Below, piece after piece: positions 1 to 5,543 of a stretch of DNA of 5,543 nt (positions are counted from its first letter, which is position 1; each line of letters begins with the position of its first letter). Under the pieces are notes generated by a model. It worked only from the letters and a program-made list of their open reading frames with translations. It was not told where the DNA came from and did not search any database. The stretch spans positions 1 to 5,543 of the forward strand of contig WAJX01000138.1 in NCBI GenBank assembly GCA_015523665.1, in the 5' to 3' direction. The position numbers were made by a program, and so were the translations under genes. Origin of the DNA: Ferroglobus sp. (lineage in GTDB: Archaea; Halobacteriota; Archaeoglobi; Archaeoglobales; Archaeoglobaceae).

Positions 1-1106
1 CAAAACAGATCAAAAGGGCAGTTGAATTGATAATGAATGCTGAGAGGCCAATAATATTAGCTGGAGGAGGAGTTAGATGGTCAAATGCTAGTTTTGAATT
101 GATGAAGTTGGCTGAGAGCATACCAGCTTACGTTGTAACGAGTCTGATGGGGAAAGGGGCTATTCCGGAGGATCATCCCCTATGCTTGGGATTTGTTGGT
201 ATGCATGGAGCTAGATATGCAAACTATGCTCTACAAGAGTCAGATTTAATAATAGCTGTTGGAGTTAGATTTGCTGACAGAACAACTGGAAAACTTTCCA
301 GTTTTGCACCTTATGCAAAGATCATACACATAGATATCGATCCAGCTGAAATAGGAAAGAATGTGAAAGCTGATGTTCCGATAGTTGGTGATGCCAAGCT
401 TATTTTAAAAGAGATGGTGAAGCTGATAAAGTATAAGAAGAGGAAGGAATGGGAAGATAAAATTGAAAAGTGGAAAAAGAGATATCCTCTTAAATATAAG
501 AGAGACGATATCCTAAGACCACAATTTGTGATAGAGAAAACTTATGAGATGATGCCAGATGCTATAATAACAACTGAAGTTGGACAGAATCAGATGTGGG
601 CTGCTCAATATTTTAAAGTTAAATATCCAAAACAATTTATAACCAGTGGTGGTTTAGGAACAATGGGTTTTGGCTTTCCAGCTGCAATGGGTGTTAAAGT
701 AGCTTTTCCAGAGAAACAGGTAATTGACATAGCTGGAGATGGTAGTTTTTTGATGAACATTCAAGAACTTGCTACGTGTGTTGAATTTGAGATAGATGTA
801 AAAATCTTCATTTTAAATAACATGTTCCTTGGAATGGTGAGACAATGGCAAGAGCTGTTTTATGATGAGAAATACTCTGCTACATGCTTGAGATGTAGAG
901 AAATGAGCTTTGAAAAGATAGCTGAGGGTTTTGGAGCTGTCGGGATAACAGTTGAAAGAGCAAGTGAGGTTGAAGATGCTTTAAAAGAAGCTTTCAAAAC
1001 AGATGCACCAGTAGTTGTGGATTTCAGAATAGAAAGACTTGAAAAAGTTTATCCAATGGTTCCTGCTGGAGCAGCATTAAATGAAATTATAGATGAAGAA
1101 ACTTAG
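1..1106 (+). CDS. ilvB: Acetolactate synthase large (catalytic) subunit, 5'-truncated by window edge
   Basis: Thiamine-diphosphate enzyme that joins two pyruvates to acetolactate (or pyruvate and 2-oxobutyrate to acetohydroxybutyrate), the first common step of valine, leucine and isoleucine synthesis; cytosolic. The frame stays open to the left edge (codons from base 3 read KQIKRAVEL), so the TTG at 27 is internal and the true start lies outside. About 367 of the usual 550-590 residues are present: the central FAD-binding domain and the C-terminal ThDP domain. Counting residue 1 at base 27: GVRFADR 79-85 and HIDIDP 101-106 (central domain), GLGTMGFGFPAAMG 209-222, the ThDP/Mg motif GDGS 237-240 ending in NN 264-265, and VRQWQ with W274, equivalent to the herbicide-site Trp574 of plant enzymes. 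The end, PMVPAGAALNEII, is typical. Oddity: a CLRC pair (C287, C290) where bacterial enzymes usually have polar residues. ilvN follows 12 nt later. Confidence 0.97.
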   Translation, partial: KQIKRAVELIMNAERPIILAGGGVRWSNASFELMKLAESIPAYVVTSLMGKGAIPEDHPLCLGFVGMHGARYANYALQESDLIIAVGVRFADRTTGKLSSFAPYAKIIHIDIDPAEIGKNVKADVPIVGDAKLILKEMVKLIKYKKRKEWEDKIEKWKKRYPLKYKRDDILRPQFVIEKTYEMMPDAIITTEVGQNQMWAAQYFKVKYPKQFITSGGLGTMGFGFPAAMGVKVAFPEKQVIDIAGDGSFLMNIQELATCVEFEIDVKIFILNNMFLGMVRQWQELFYDEKYSATCLRCREMSFEKIAEGFGAVGITVERASEVEDALKEAFKTDAPVVVDFRIERLEKVYPMVPAGAALNEIIDEET

Positions 1107-1114
1107 GGGGTTGA
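1106..1114 (+). promoter_or_regulatory. Shine-Dalgarno of ilvN
   Basis: GGGGGTTGA begins on the last base of the ilvB stop codon and ends 4 nt before the ATG at 1119. It resembles the archaeal GGAGGTGA consensus and supports that start. It is the best ribosome binding site in the operon apart from the one before the MscS gene. Confidence 0.7.
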
Positions 1115-1118
1115 GAAT

Positions 1119-1604
1119 ATGAAGCATACTCTTTCCGTTCTTGTTGAAAACAAGCCAGGTGTTTTGGCTAGAGTGGCATCTCTTTTTAGGAGGAGGGGTT
1201 TTAACATCGATAGCCTTGCTGTTGGAGTTACTGAAAGAGATGACGTTTCAAGGATGACAATTGTTGTTGATGGAGATGATAACGTAATTGAACAGGTTAC
1301 AAAACAGCTTAATAAATTAATAGAGGTTATAAAGGTAAGTGATGTTAGTTCCAACAGTGTTGAAAGGGAGCTTTCCCTTATTAAAGTCTCAACAACTCCT
1401 CAGACGAGAGGGGAGATTGTGGAGATTGCTAATATATTCAGGGCGAGAGTTGTGGATGTGGCAAGGGATTCACTGATAATAGAGATAACAGGCGATGAAG
1501 ATAAGATAAATGCTTTTATAAACCTAATGAGGCAATATGGAATAAAGGAAATAGTTAGAACTGGAAAGATTGCTATGCAACGAGGAAGCAAAACTTTAGA
1601 TTAA
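1119..1604 (+). CDS. ilvN: Acetolactate synthase small (regulatory) subunit
   Basis: Regulatory partner of the IlvB subunit just upstream. In this family it stimulates the catalytic subunit and confers feedback inhibition by valine. At 161 residues it is the usual length of the IlvH/IlvN family. Residues 3-75 form an ACT domain starting TLSVLVENKPGVLARVASLF, and residues 83-155 form the ALS C-terminal domain (ELSLIKVSTTPQTRGEIVEI onward). By alignment from memory with E. coli IlvH, G14 and N29 match positions where mutations cause valine resistance; the family Ser17 is Ala here. Ligand sensing is therefore plausible but not proven. The ATG at 1119 has a strong ribosome binding site, and the 12-nt gap after ilvB implies co-transcription. 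No ilvC (ketol-acid reductoisomerase) follows, unlike many ilvBNC operons. Confidence 0.96.
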   Translation: MKHTLSVLVENKPGVLARVASLFRRRGFNIDSLAVGVTERDDVSRMTIVVDGDDNVIEQVTKQLNKLIEVIKVSDVSSNSVERELSLIKVSTTPQTRGEIVEIANIFRARVVDVARDSLIIEITGDEDKINAFINLMRQYGIKEIVRTGKIAMQRGSKTLD

Positions 1605-1609
1605 TTGAA

Positions 1610-3043
1610 ATGGAAGAGTTCAATCCATTAACAAAGAGATGGAAAAAAGGACTTAAAAGAGTTGCTTTGATATATCCAAATAAATACATTGCTGGAATCT
1701 CAAATCTTGGAATTCAGCAAATTTATGCTGAGATAAATTCTCTCAACGATTTTATCTGTGAGAGATTTTATCTAGATGTCAACAATGGATTGAGAAGTGT
1801 TGAAAGTTCATCACATCTTAGAAATTTTGACATAGCGTTATTTTCTATTCAATACGAGGAAGACTATTTTAACGTTATAAAGATTTTGAGAGAGAGCAAT
1901 TTCAAAGGACTGAAGGTTGCCGGTGGTCCATGTGTTATGGAGAACCCACTTCCACTTAAAAAATTCTTTGACATACTCTTTGTAGGAGAAGCTGATGGGA
2001 TTATAGAAAACATAATTAAAGGTGAACAGAATGAGGGAATTTTTAAAGGTGAAAAAGTCAATAGGGTTTATCCAATAGAGCTTGATTTCCATCTTGAAAA
2101 ACAAATAATATCGGAGGGTGTTTACGGAAGAGCATTATTACTTGAAATTGGAAGAGGTTGTTATAGAGGATGTAAATTTTGTTTAGTCAGACAAATATAC
2201 TCCCCAGTTAGATGGAGATCCTACAAACTTTTACTTGAAATAGCTGAAAGAAATGCTGAATTGGTTGATAAAGTGGCACTCATATCTCCATCTCCATCAG
2301 ATCATCCAGAATTTGAGAAAATCGTTTTTTCACTCTATGAAATGGGATATTTAATATCTCCATCATCTTTAAGAGCTGACAGATTAAATGAGGAATTAAT
2401 CAAAATTTTCGCTGAAAGTGGATTGAGAAGGATAACAGTAGCACCAGAAGTTGGTAGTGAAAAGCTTATGGAGATGATTGGTAAGGGAATAAATAAAGAA
2501 GATATCATGAGCGTTGCTGAAATGTCAAAAGAATACGGTTTATCTTTGAAATTGTATTTCATGATTGGCTTTCCTGGAGAGAATTATGAGGATTTGATGA
2601 GTATCGTTGAGATGGTTAAAGATATTAGGAGATTGGGTGTGAGGGTTTCGGTATCTATAAATCCTCTTGTTCCAAAGCCTCATACACCTCTACAATGGCT
2701 CCCATATGGTGGTAATGCTGAAAAGAGTGTAAACGAGAACATTAAAGAGTTAAAAGAGAAAGTGAAGTTTTTGAAATCAAATCTGTATAAGATTTGTGAA
2801 GCTAAAATTGAGTCTGTTGAGAGATTCGCAATTCAGACTGTATTGGCAAGAGGAGGAGAGGACGTTTCAAAGCTATTACTTGGAAAAGGAAAGTTTAGAG
2901 AAATATTTGAATTCGATCTCCAAAAATATCTCGATAGTTTTGAAATTGACTCAGAGTTACCTTGGGATGTTTTAGAAATAGGATATAGCAAAAAAAGGCT
3001 GAAAAAGGAGTACGAAAAGGTTTTAAGCATCGCTGAAAAATAG
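1610..3043 (+). CDS. B12-binding-like/radical SAM protein, function unknown
   Basis: Radical S-adenosylmethionine enzyme of 477 residues. Residues 15-130 look like the Rossmann-type cobalamin-binding domain of COG1032 proteins (VALIYPNKYIAGISNLGIQ; FDIALFSIQYEEDY; VAGGPCVMENPLPL; DILFVGEAD), but no B12-anchoring DxHxxG is visible, so cobalamin may not bind. The radical SAM core follows: RGCYRGCKFC carries the iron-sulfur ligands C184, C188 and C191 (CX3CX2C), then ITVAPEVGSEKL 275-286, MIGFPGE 318-324 and NPLVPKPHTPLQW 351-363. The C-terminal ARGGEDVSKLL and PWDVLEIGYSKK resemble, from memory, bacterial rSAM proteins fused to DUF2344 (TIGR03960 type), though no DUF2344 is present here. Substrate unknown; this could be modification of RNA, protein or a small molecule. 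Starts 5 nt after ilvN with no clear Shine-Dalgarno, so it may depend on translation of ilvN. Confidence 0.88.
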   Translation: MEEFNPLTKRWKKGLKRVALIYPNKYIAGISNLGIQQIYAEINSLNDFICERFYLDVNNGLRSVESSSHLRNFDIALFSIQYEEDYFNVIKILRESNFKGLKVAGGPCVMENPLPLKKFFDILFVGEADGIIENIIKGEQNEGIFKGEKVNRVYPIELDFHLEKQIISEGVYGRALLLEIGRGCYRGCKFCLVRQIYSPVRWRSYKLLLEIAERNAELVDKVALISPSPSDHPEFEKIVFSLYEMGYLISPSSLRADRLNEELIKIFAESGLRRITVAPEVGSEKLMEMIGKGINKEDIMSVAEMSKEYGLSLKLYFMIGFPGENYEDLMSIVEMVKDIRRLGVRVSVSINPLVPKPHTPLQWLPYGGNAEKSVNENIKELKEKVKFLKSNLYKICEAKIESVERFAIQTVLARGGEDVSKLLLGKGKFREIFEFDLQKYLDSFEIDSELPWDVLEIGYSKKRLKKEYEKVLSIAEK

Positions 3044-3048
3044 ATTGT

Positions 3049-3759
3049 GTGTTCGGATACCATGAAATCCCCTTTAAGATAGAGAAAGATGAAGTTTTAA
3101 TCGAAACAATAAAAAATGGGAATTTTATATTGTATAGGAGAAATAGCCCGGAGAATGTTGAGAAGATTATCTCCGGAGGTATCTCTGGATATCCAAAAAT
3201 AGTAATTTGTCCTGTTGAACCTGTAAACATTCCAAAAAGAGTGACAAATTATCTATTGATAGAACTTGAAAAGCCAATTGTTGTAGCTCCAGATTCTTCA
3301 ATAAATATTAATCTTACATTTCCAATTGAAATTGGCGTTTTTACTTTAGCTAAAAAGTCAGTTGAAGTTTTAGATATCTTTTCACTAACAAAACCAAAAT
3401 ACGCACTTTATGGAGATCCAAAAGATGGAGTTATATGTAAATATTGGGAAAGTAAGGTTGTTGAAGGTTATGAAGGATTTGATCCTTTAAAAGAAGGTAT
3501 CCTCGAACTTACAATAACGAACAATGGAGATGAATGGGCAGAAGTTAAAAGAGTTATTTTTGATGCTTTTAGCATGAAAATATATTATTCAGAAGACGTT
3601 GTTTCGATGAGAGCTTTTATGAAAATAATAAATCCGAATGTTGCTGAAACAGGATTTGTTAAAAAACCTTTAAAAAATGGGATGAGAAGATCAATAGAAC
3701 TCTACACAGCTAGAAAGCTTCCAATATCAGAAAAATTTCTTATGGAGTGGGGATTATGA
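3049..3759 (+). CDS. DUF432 family protein
   Basis: Cytosolic protein of 236 residues matching the archaeal DUF432 family (recognised as PF04254 from memory); no biochemical function is known to me. Supporting stretches are MFGYHEIPFKIEKDEVL at the start, CPVEPVNIPKRVTNYLLIE 54-72, KPIVVAPDSSININLTFPIE 75-94 and YALYGDPKDGVICKYWES 118-135. No signal peptide, membrane segment or obvious catalytic motif is seen; the mix of beta-prone segments suggests a beta-rich fold. The GTG at 3049 is the first start after an in-frame stop at 3034-3036, gives the family-typical N-terminus, and no later ATG lies near. It begins 5 nt after the radical SAM gene with no good ribosome binding site. Its stop overlaps the MscS start, which suggests translational coupling and a possible role with that channel (inference). 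Confidence 0.85.
   Translation: MFGYHEIPFKIEKDEVLIETIKNGNFILYRRNSPENVEKIISGGISGYPKIVICPVEPVNIPKRVTNYLLIELEKPIVVAPDSSININLTFPIEIGVFTLAKKSVEVLDIFSLTKPKYALYGDPKDGVICKYWESKVVEGYEGFDPLKEGILELTITNNGDEWAEVKRVIFDAFSMKIYYSEDVVSMRAFMKIINPNVAETGFVKKPLKNGMRRSIELYTARKLPISEKFLMEWGL
3744..3752 (+). promoter_or_regulatory. Shine-Dalgarno that decides the MscS start
   Basis: GGAGTGGGG lies inside the end of the DUF432 gene. GGAG is 8 nt ahead of the ATG at 3756. This favours the ATG over the in-frame GTG at 3747, which overlaps the site itself. Confidence 0.65.
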
Positions 3760-4571
3760 TTTTAGATTACATCGTTTATGGAGATGTAACAATTAGTGAT
3801 CTCCTCTTAGTTATTACAATTCTTTTCATAGCAGTAATAATAGCCAGAATTGCCACAATGAATATCAAAAAAATGCTTAGCGATAAACTCAGTAGAGATC
3901 AACTTGAACTTCTTAATAAGATCGTATATTATTCAATCATTCTTGTTGCATTGATAGCAGTATTACCCATAATTGGTTTAAATCTCACAGGGTTACTTGT
4001 TGCTGGAGGATTCGCTGGACTTGTATTAGGTTTTGCGAGTCAAAACATTGTAGCAAATCTTGTTTCTGGTATATTCCTACTCTCCGAAAGGCCAATAAAA
4101 ATAGGTGATCAGATTAGTATAGGAGATGTCTCTGGATTTGTGGAGGATATAAGCATAATGTCTACTATCGTTAGAACTTATGATGGGCTTTATGTCAGAA
4201 TTCCTAATGAGAAAGTATTTACCTCTAATATTATAAATTACGTCGCCAACCCAGCTAGAAGATTCGAATATACTATAGGAATAAGATATAGTGATGATGC
4301 TGAAAAAGCTATAGAAATTATAAAAAATATAATCGAAGAGCATCCATTTGCTTTAAAACACCCTCAGCCCACAGTTTTTGTTGAAAACCTCGGAGAGAGT
4401 AGTGTTGACATAGTTGTTAAAGTATGGGCACCATCAACCGAATGGTATTCAGTTAAGATGGACTTACTATGGAAGATAAAAAAGGCTCTTGAAGAGAATG
4501 GTATCGAAATACCGTTTCCGCAAAGAGTTATATGGTTTGCAAATCAACCAAAACAATCTTTTGAGAATTAA
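3756..4571 (+). CDS. Small-conductance mechanosensitive channel (MscS family)
   Basis: Membrane channel of 271 residues that in this family opens under membrane tension to release solutes during osmotic downshock. Membrane segments: TM1 about 14-31, TM2 57-73, and pore helix TM3 78-108 (GLLVAGGFAGLVLGFASQNI onward), followed by the family hallmark ERPIKIGDQI and the cytosolic beta domain (VRTYDGLYVRIPNEKVFTSN; IINYVANPARRF). The alpha/beta C-terminal domain runs from about 172 to 260. Aligned with E. coli MscS, the gate leucines L105 and L109 fall at L89 and F93, and the Q112-G113 kink at Q96-N97. It has the minimal three-TM layout, as in the known archaeal MscMJ-type channels. The start is ATG 3756, overlapping the DUF432 stop as ATGA and preceded by a good Shine-Dalgarno; GTG 3747 would add only three residues. 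Last gene of the plus-strand cluster. Confidence 0.95.
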   Translation: MILDYIVYGDVTISDLLLVITILFIAVIIARIATMNIKKMLSDKLSRDQLELLNKIVYYSIILVALIAVLPIIGLNLTGLLVAGGFAGLVLGFASQNIVANLVSGIFLLSERPIKIGDQISIGDVSGFVEDISIMSTIVRTYDGLYVRIPNEKVFTSNIINYVANPARRFEYTIGIRYSDDAEKAIEIIKNIIEEHPFALKHPQPTVFVENLGESSVDIVVKVWAPSTEWYSVKMDLLWKIKKALEENGIEIPFPQRVIWFANQPKQSFEN

Positions 4572-4580
4572 AACTAATCT

Positions 4581-4599
4581 TAATAATACAATATTATTA
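4581..4599. repeat. A/T inverted repeat just after the MscS gene
   Basis: TAATAATA at 4581-4588 pairs with TATTATTA at 4592-4599 around a CAA loop, an 8-bp stem entirely of A and T. It begins 10 nt after the MscS stop codon. It could mark a transcript end, but such repeats arise easily by chance in DNA of this composition. Confidence 0.4.
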
Positions 4600-4613
4600 T
4601 AATTATAACTTAA

Positions 4614-4629
4614 TAACATTATAACATTA
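4614..4629. repeat. Tandem 8-mer TAACATTA x2
   Basis: Two exact adjacent copies of TAACATTA, at 4614-4621 and 4622-4629. No role is evident; probably a slippage duplication in low-complexity DNA. Confidence 0.5.
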
Positions 4630-4632
4630 ATC

Positions 4633-4674
4633 TAATGATAAATTATTATAATATATTATAATAAAATATTATTA
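4633..4674. repeat. 42-bp imperfect palindrome with 22-bp perfect core
   Basis: Bases 4643-4664 form a perfect palindrome (11 of 11 pairs, centre 4653/4654) made only of A and T. The symmetry continues outward to 4633 and 4674, with 18 of 21 pairs matching overall (breaks at 4642/4665, 4641/4666 and 4637/4670; the last would be a G-U wobble in plus-strand RNA). It sits midway between two convergent genes, so a bidirectional terminator or transcript-end hairpin is the simplest reading. A protein binding site is possible but not supported by anything else. Confidence 0.55.
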
Positions 4675-4688
4675 ATTTACAAATTTTA

Positions 4689-4703
4689 GTTGATATTTTC
4701 AAC
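4689..4703. terminator. Possible small hairpin beyond the GPN gene
   Basis: GTTGA at 4689-4693 pairs with TCAAC at 4699-4703 around a 5-nt loop. It is the only inverted repeat in the gap with G-C pairs and lies 14 nt past the stop of the minus-strand GPN gene. The stem is short, and T-rich sequence follows it on the minus strand only in part, so a terminator role is tentative. Confidence 0.3.
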
Positions 4704-4716
4704 AAATTCAACAAGC

Positions 4717-5415
4717 TTAACTTAAATCCCCACAAGAGCAAAAGAGTTCGTGAATAGCCCCAAACAAATCATCAAAACCCATACATTTTTTAGCCGAAAT
4801 ACCGATTATCCTATAAAATATACTCGAATATTCAATGAATTTAAACAGAGATTCCATTAACTCATTCAAAACCCCTCCACTTTCAATCTCTTTTTTTACT
4901 TCCTCAATCTTTCTAATTCTCGCAATATCAATTTTGTTAAATACAGTTAAGGTTGGTATTGATAGCCTTAGGGATATAACAACGCTTTGAGCAATAGCAG
5001 AGATATAATTTTCAGCTTTTAGTGCAGTTTTCGCATCCACTATAAAGATGCATGCTTTAAAGTTATCCAGTTGAGAGATGAAGTTTGTTCCAAAATCTGT
5101 ATATAGAAATAACTCCATCTGTCCGGGGGTATCATATAACACATACTCTCCCTCAACTATAAGTTCTTCGATGTAATCCATTGCAATTTCAGCTGATTTT
5201 AAAAGAGCTCCGTTTATTCCTAAATTAAATCTTTCCATAATCTCCTCACTTTTAACGTAATCCCTTATATCTCTCTCCACTCTATAATTGGGTTTTGATG
5301 CTGGATCTAAATTAACTGCTTTTGCATCATATCCATTGTTGATAAGGTAGTCTAAGAAATTCTTTGTAAGTGTACTCTTCCCACTTCCAGCAGGCCCAAG
5401 GATTATGAGGTTCAT
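4717..5415 (-). CDS. GPN-loop GTPase (XAB1/Gpn family) with altered GIN loop
   Basis: GTPase of 232 residues, close to the length of archaeal GPN proteins such as Pyrococcus PAB0955, which form homodimers. The eukaryotic relatives Gpn1-3 help assemble and import RNA polymerase II; the archaeal role is not settled. Motifs: P-loop GPAGSGKST 7-15, VNLDPAS 34-40 (family G2 region with D37), YDTPGQMELF 94-103 (G3), FNKID 159-163 (G4, guanine-specific), ISAKK 206-210 (G5). The signature loop, normally Gly-Pro-Asn before GA, reads LGINGALL: G65-I66-N67, encoded GGA ATA AAC, so the proline is replaced. Cys226 and Cys228 lie near the C-terminus. The ATG at 5415 starts right at the P-loop strand, as in the family, and overlaps the stop of the upstream probable hel308 as ATGA. 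No strong Shine-Dalgarno is seen, so coupled translation is likely. Confidence 0.93.
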   Translation of the reverse strand: MNLIILGPAGSGKSTLTKNFLDYLINNGYDAKAVNLDPASKPNYRVERDIRDYVKSEEIMERFNLGINGALLKSAEIAMDYIEELIVEGEYVLYDTPGQMELFLYTDFGTNFISQLDNFKACIFIVDAKTALKAENYISAIAQSVVISLRLSIPTLTVFNKIDIARIRKIEEVKKEIESGGVLNELMESLFKFIEYSSIFYRIIGISAKKCMGFDDLFGAIHELFCSCGDLS

Positions 5416-5543
5416 TCTTCTAATGCTCTCTCAATAATTCTGGCTCCAACAATACTTTTCGCAACACTTACACTCTCAATCAAATCTTTAACAGTTCTTA
5501 TACCAGCATTATAAAGTTTTCTGGCTCTTTTTCTACCTATTCC
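5412..5543 (-). CDS. hel308: C-terminal end of probable Hel308 DNA helicase (partial)
   Basis: Open frame entering from the right edge and ending in TGA at 5414-5412, giving 43 residues: GIGRKRARKLYNAGIRTVKD, then LIESVSVAKSIVGARIIERA and LEE. The start is a helix-hairpin-helix DNA-binding motif (GIGRKRARKLYNAGI), and it matches, from memory, the C-terminal domain of archaeal Hel308, an ATP-dependent 3'-5' DNA helicase acting at stalled replication forks. The Arg-Ala-Arg at residues 6-8 fits the RAR motif described in that domain. The helicase core is outside the window, so another protein ending in helix-hairpin-helix DNA-binding repeats cannot be excluded. The stop overlaps the GPN GTPase start by ATGA, so the two genes probably form one transcript. 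Confidence 0.72.
   Translation of the reverse strand, partial: GIGRKRARKLYNAGIRTVKDLIESVSVAKSIVGARIIERALEE

Larger units (their letters stand above)
4572..4716. other. AT-only convergent intergenic region with likely terminators
   Basis: These 145 nt lie between the ends of the plus-strand MscS gene and the minus-strand GPN gene. Composition is almost purely A and T up to about 4690, well beyond the neighbouring genes. No open reading frame or RNA gene is seen. It contains several A/T inverted repeats and short T runs on both strands (TTTT at 4684-4687 and 4696-4699 on plus; the minus strand also reads TTTT across 4663-4666). Archaeal transcription commonly ends at T-rich stretches, so both transcripts probably end here, but the exact sites cannot be placed from sequence. 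Confidence 0.6.

Noticed and set aside
27..29. TTG as the start of the acetolactate synthase gene
   Set aside because: The frame is open to the left edge with family-like sequence (KQIKRAVEL) and the N-terminal pyruvate/ThDP domain is missing, so the gene is cut by the window.
1103..1354. Minus-strand open frames over ilvN (1103-1354 and 1400-1591)
   Set aside because: Shadows of a clear ilvN; their Ser/Thr/Leu-rich translations are typical of reversed coding DNA.
1838..2562. Minus-strand open frames inside the radical SAM gene
   Set aside because: They overlap one another and a strongly motif-supported gene, with no start signals or family features.
2895..3230. 111-codon open frame on the minus strand across the rSAM-DUF432 junction
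   Set aside because: It is antisense to two well-supported genes and its translation shows no recognisable motif.
3747..3749. GTG as the start of the MscS gene
   Set aside because: It lies inside the Shine-Dalgarno that serves ATG 3756, and the ATGA overlap is the more typical arrangement.
4077..4343. 88-codon minus-strand open frame inside the MscS gene
   Set aside because: Antisense to the conserved TM3 and beta-domain region, with a Tyr/Ser/Ile-rich low-complexity product.
4581..4674. CRISPR array or transposon end from the clustered repeats
   Set aside because: The repeats are short, different from one another, have no regular spacers, and no transposase or target duplication is present.
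4572..4716. Replication origin in the AT-rich gap
   Set aside because: No G-rich origin recognition boxes or orc1/cdc6 gene nearby; convergent gene ends explain the location better.

Overview
The window reads as a piece of a thermophilic archaeal chromosome, most likely a euryarchaeon of the Archaeoglobi/methanogen type. The evidence is a DUF432 gene next to an MscS-type channel, an archaeal GPN-loop GTPase, and a fragment that looks like the C-terminus of the archaeal helicase Hel308. Codon use also fits: ATA for isoleucine, AGA/AGG for nearly all arginines, and charge-rich proteins. DNA is AT-rich (about mid-thirties percent G+C by eye, not computed). The species cannot be named from the sequence alone.

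Plus strand, 1-4571: five tightly packed genes. The first is the 3' two thirds of ilvB (acetolactate synthase catalytic subunit, start lies outside the window). It is followed by ilvN (regulatory subunit), a B12-binding-like/radical SAM protein of unknown function, a DUF432 protein, and a small MscS-family mechanosensitive channel. Junctions are 12 nt, 5 nt, 5 nt and a 4-nt ATGA overlap, so co-transcription is likely. ilvB and ilvN form the first enzyme of branched-chain amino acid synthesis. DUF432 and MscS look like a functional pair. The radical SAM gene sits between them with no obvious link to either.

Intergenic 4572-4716: 145 nt of almost pure A+T between convergent transcription units. 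It holds a perfect 22-bp palindrome inside a 42-bp imperfect one, a second A/T hairpin, a tandem 8-mer and a small GTTGA/TCAAC hairpin. It probably carries the terminators of both units.

Minus strand, 5543-4717: the last 43 codons of a probable hel308 overlap by ATGA with a complete GPN-loop GTPase gene. The GTPase has an altered signature loop, Gly-Ile-Asn instead of Gly-Pro-Asn. The hel308 fragment and the exact starts of the GPN and MscS genes were worked out by direct translation.

No RNA genes, insertion sequences, CRISPR arrays or phage genes were seen. The window is mostly ordinary chromosome. The most notable points are the altered GPN loop, the DUF432-MscS pair, the orphan radical SAM gene in the operon, and the palindromic intergenic region.
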